From CAZKCI01 sp964551475 (GTDB taxonomy: Bacteria > Auribacterota > Erginobacteria > Erginobacterales > CAZKCI01), in NCBI GenBank assembly GCA_964551475.1, contig CAZKCI010000056.1, forward strand, positions 1 to 6,120: a DNA stretch of 6,120 nt, in the 5' to 3' direction. Under the pieces are notes generated by a model. It ran no database searches. It was not told the origin of the DNA and was given only the letters and a program-made list of their open reading frames with translations. The translations under genes were made by a program, and so were the position numbers. Position 1 is the first letter of the stretch. Each line of letters starts with the position of its first letter. Shown here piece after piece: positions 5,768 through 6,120 of this stretch.

Positions 5768-5795
5768 TTCACAAAGGCGCCGCGTCTGCTACAAT
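5768..5795 (+). promoter_or_regulatory. Sigma70-type promoter of the SLT lipoprotein gene
   Basis: TTCACA (5768-5773), 16-nt spacer, TACAAT (5790-5795): each hexamer matches consensus at 5 of 6 positions. The expected transcription start is about 5801-5803, inside the palindrome described next. Confidence 0.6.
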
Positions 5796-5832
5796 TCCTC
5801 CGCACTAACCCGGTTAGTGCGGAGGAATTGTA
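5790..5832. promoter_or_regulatory. Perfect 43-nt palindrome (21-bp arms) covering the -10 box, start site and Shine-Dalgarno
   Basis: Bases 5790-5810 (TACAATTCCTCCGCACTAAC plus C) and 5812-5832 are exact reverse complements around a single C at 5811. The left arm contains the -10 box (5790-5795) and TCCTCC (5796-5801). The right arm contains the Shine-Dalgarno GGAGGA (5821-5826), 9 nt before GTG 5836. RNA made from the local promoter would carry only the inner 9-10 bp hairpin and leave the ribosome binding site nearly free. RNA reading in from upstream would carry the whole stem and bury it. The palindrome is seen directly; the regulatory reading is inferred. Confidence 0.7.
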
Positions 5833-5835
5833 TTC

Positions 5836-6120
5836 GTGAAGATTCGCGGGATTCGCGGTTATCTTTTAGCGGTGGCCGCCGTTTTGTCAGCCGGCTGCGC
5901 CACCGTCCCGCCCGACAACGTCGAGAACATCTGCGACATCTTCCGGGAGCGGCCGTCCTGGTACGAGACGGCCCAGGATACCTCCGCCCGCTGGCGGGTC
6001 CCCATCCCGGTGATGATGGCCATCATCCACCAGGAGTCGCGCTTCGACGGGACGGCCTATCCGCCCCGGACCACGGTGCTGGGCTTCATCCCCGGCCCCC
6101 GCCCCTCCACCGCCTACGGC
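5836..6120 (+). CDS. Transglycosylase SLT-domain lipoprotein, N-terminal part (runs off the window)
   Basis: The first 95 codons of a probable lytic murein transglycosylase-like lipoprotein acting on peptidoglycan from the outer membrane. The basic N-terminus KIRGIRGY is followed by hydrophobic LLAVAAVLSAGC, with the lipid-modified cysteine at residue 21. Alanine at the next position does not signal inner-membrane retention. The mature protein then reads NICDIFRERPSWYETAQDTS, followed by the start of an SLT fold, RWRVPIPVMMAIIHQESRFD, with Glu67 in the QES motif as the expected catalytic acid. The segment PPRTTVLGFIPGPRPSTAYG matches the 'PPR..LGFIP..RPS.AYGY' pattern I associate with this lipoprotein subgroup. 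The GTG start is chosen because GGAGGA lies 9 nt upstream and the frame then gives an exact lipoprotein signal. It has its own promoter within an unusual palindrome and is probably independent of the toxin-antitoxin operon. Confidence 0.85.
   Translation, partial: MKIRGIRGYLLAVAAVLSAGCATVPPDNVENICDIFRERPSWYETAQDTSARWRVPIPVMMAIIHQESRFDGTAYPPRTTVLGFIPGPRPSTAYG

Noticed and set aside
1..6120. CRISPR array, insertion sequence, tRNA or rRNA
   Set aside because: No regularly spaced identical repeats, transposase motifs, cloverleaf or rRNA-like sequence were seen. The only periodic array is the 120-bp protein-coding repeat.

Overview
The window is GC-rich DNA from a Gram-negative-type bacterium. 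This follows from a secreted nuclease with a Sec signal peptide, a lipoprotein with a lipobox, and strong GGAGG-type ribosome binding sites. The nuclease carries 40-residue 'GDYxGDGTxDIxVFRxxxGLWAIRNxTRVYxG' repeats, a type I associate with large-genome environmental and often uncultured lineages (PVC-like groups, Deltaproteobacteria). That is an impression; the phylum cannot be settled from this window. All recognisable genes are on the + strand.

Layout. (1) 3-179 is the C-terminal tail of a membrane protein. (2) 261-630 is a decayed AAA+ ATPase of the AAA_14/DUF4143 type, frameshifted, without Walker A and without its C-terminal half. (3) 657-2459 is a complete RecQ DNA helicase with helicase core, zinc site, winged helix and HRDC domain. 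(4) 2555-4198 is a secreted endonuclease/exonuclease/phosphatase-fold enzyme followed by a Pro/Ser/Thr linker and six indel-free 40-residue calcium-loop repeats. (5) 4191-4451 is an open frame of 83 sense codons with no credible start, probably the tail of a lost gene. (6) 4452-4709 is non-coding, with a hairpin and a CT-rich direct repeat. (7) 4710-5669 is a two-gene Xre-RES toxin-antitoxin operon with a readable sigma70 promoter and twin palindromic operators on either side of the -10 box. (8) 5670-5835 is a regulatory region holding an 8-bp-arm inverted repeat, a second sigma70-like promoter and a perfect palindrome with 21-bp arms that spans the -10 box and the ribosome binding site. (9) 5836 to the window end is the start of a transglycosylase (SLT) lipoprotein.

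How it fits together. RecQ (repair and recombination) and the SLT lipoprotein (cell-wall turnover) look like housekeeping functions. The stretch between them is accessory in character: a secreted repeat protein, gene remnants and a toxin-antitoxin module. In the Xre-RES pair, the antitoxin gene overlaps the toxin start by one base, so the two are probably translationally coupled, and the antitoxin probably represses its own promoter.

I found no entirely new system. The most unusual signals are the 43-nt palindrome ahead of the lipoprotein gene, placed so that only read-through RNA would contain the strand complementary to the Shine-Dalgarno sequence, and the geometry of the twin operators at the toxin-antitoxin promoter.
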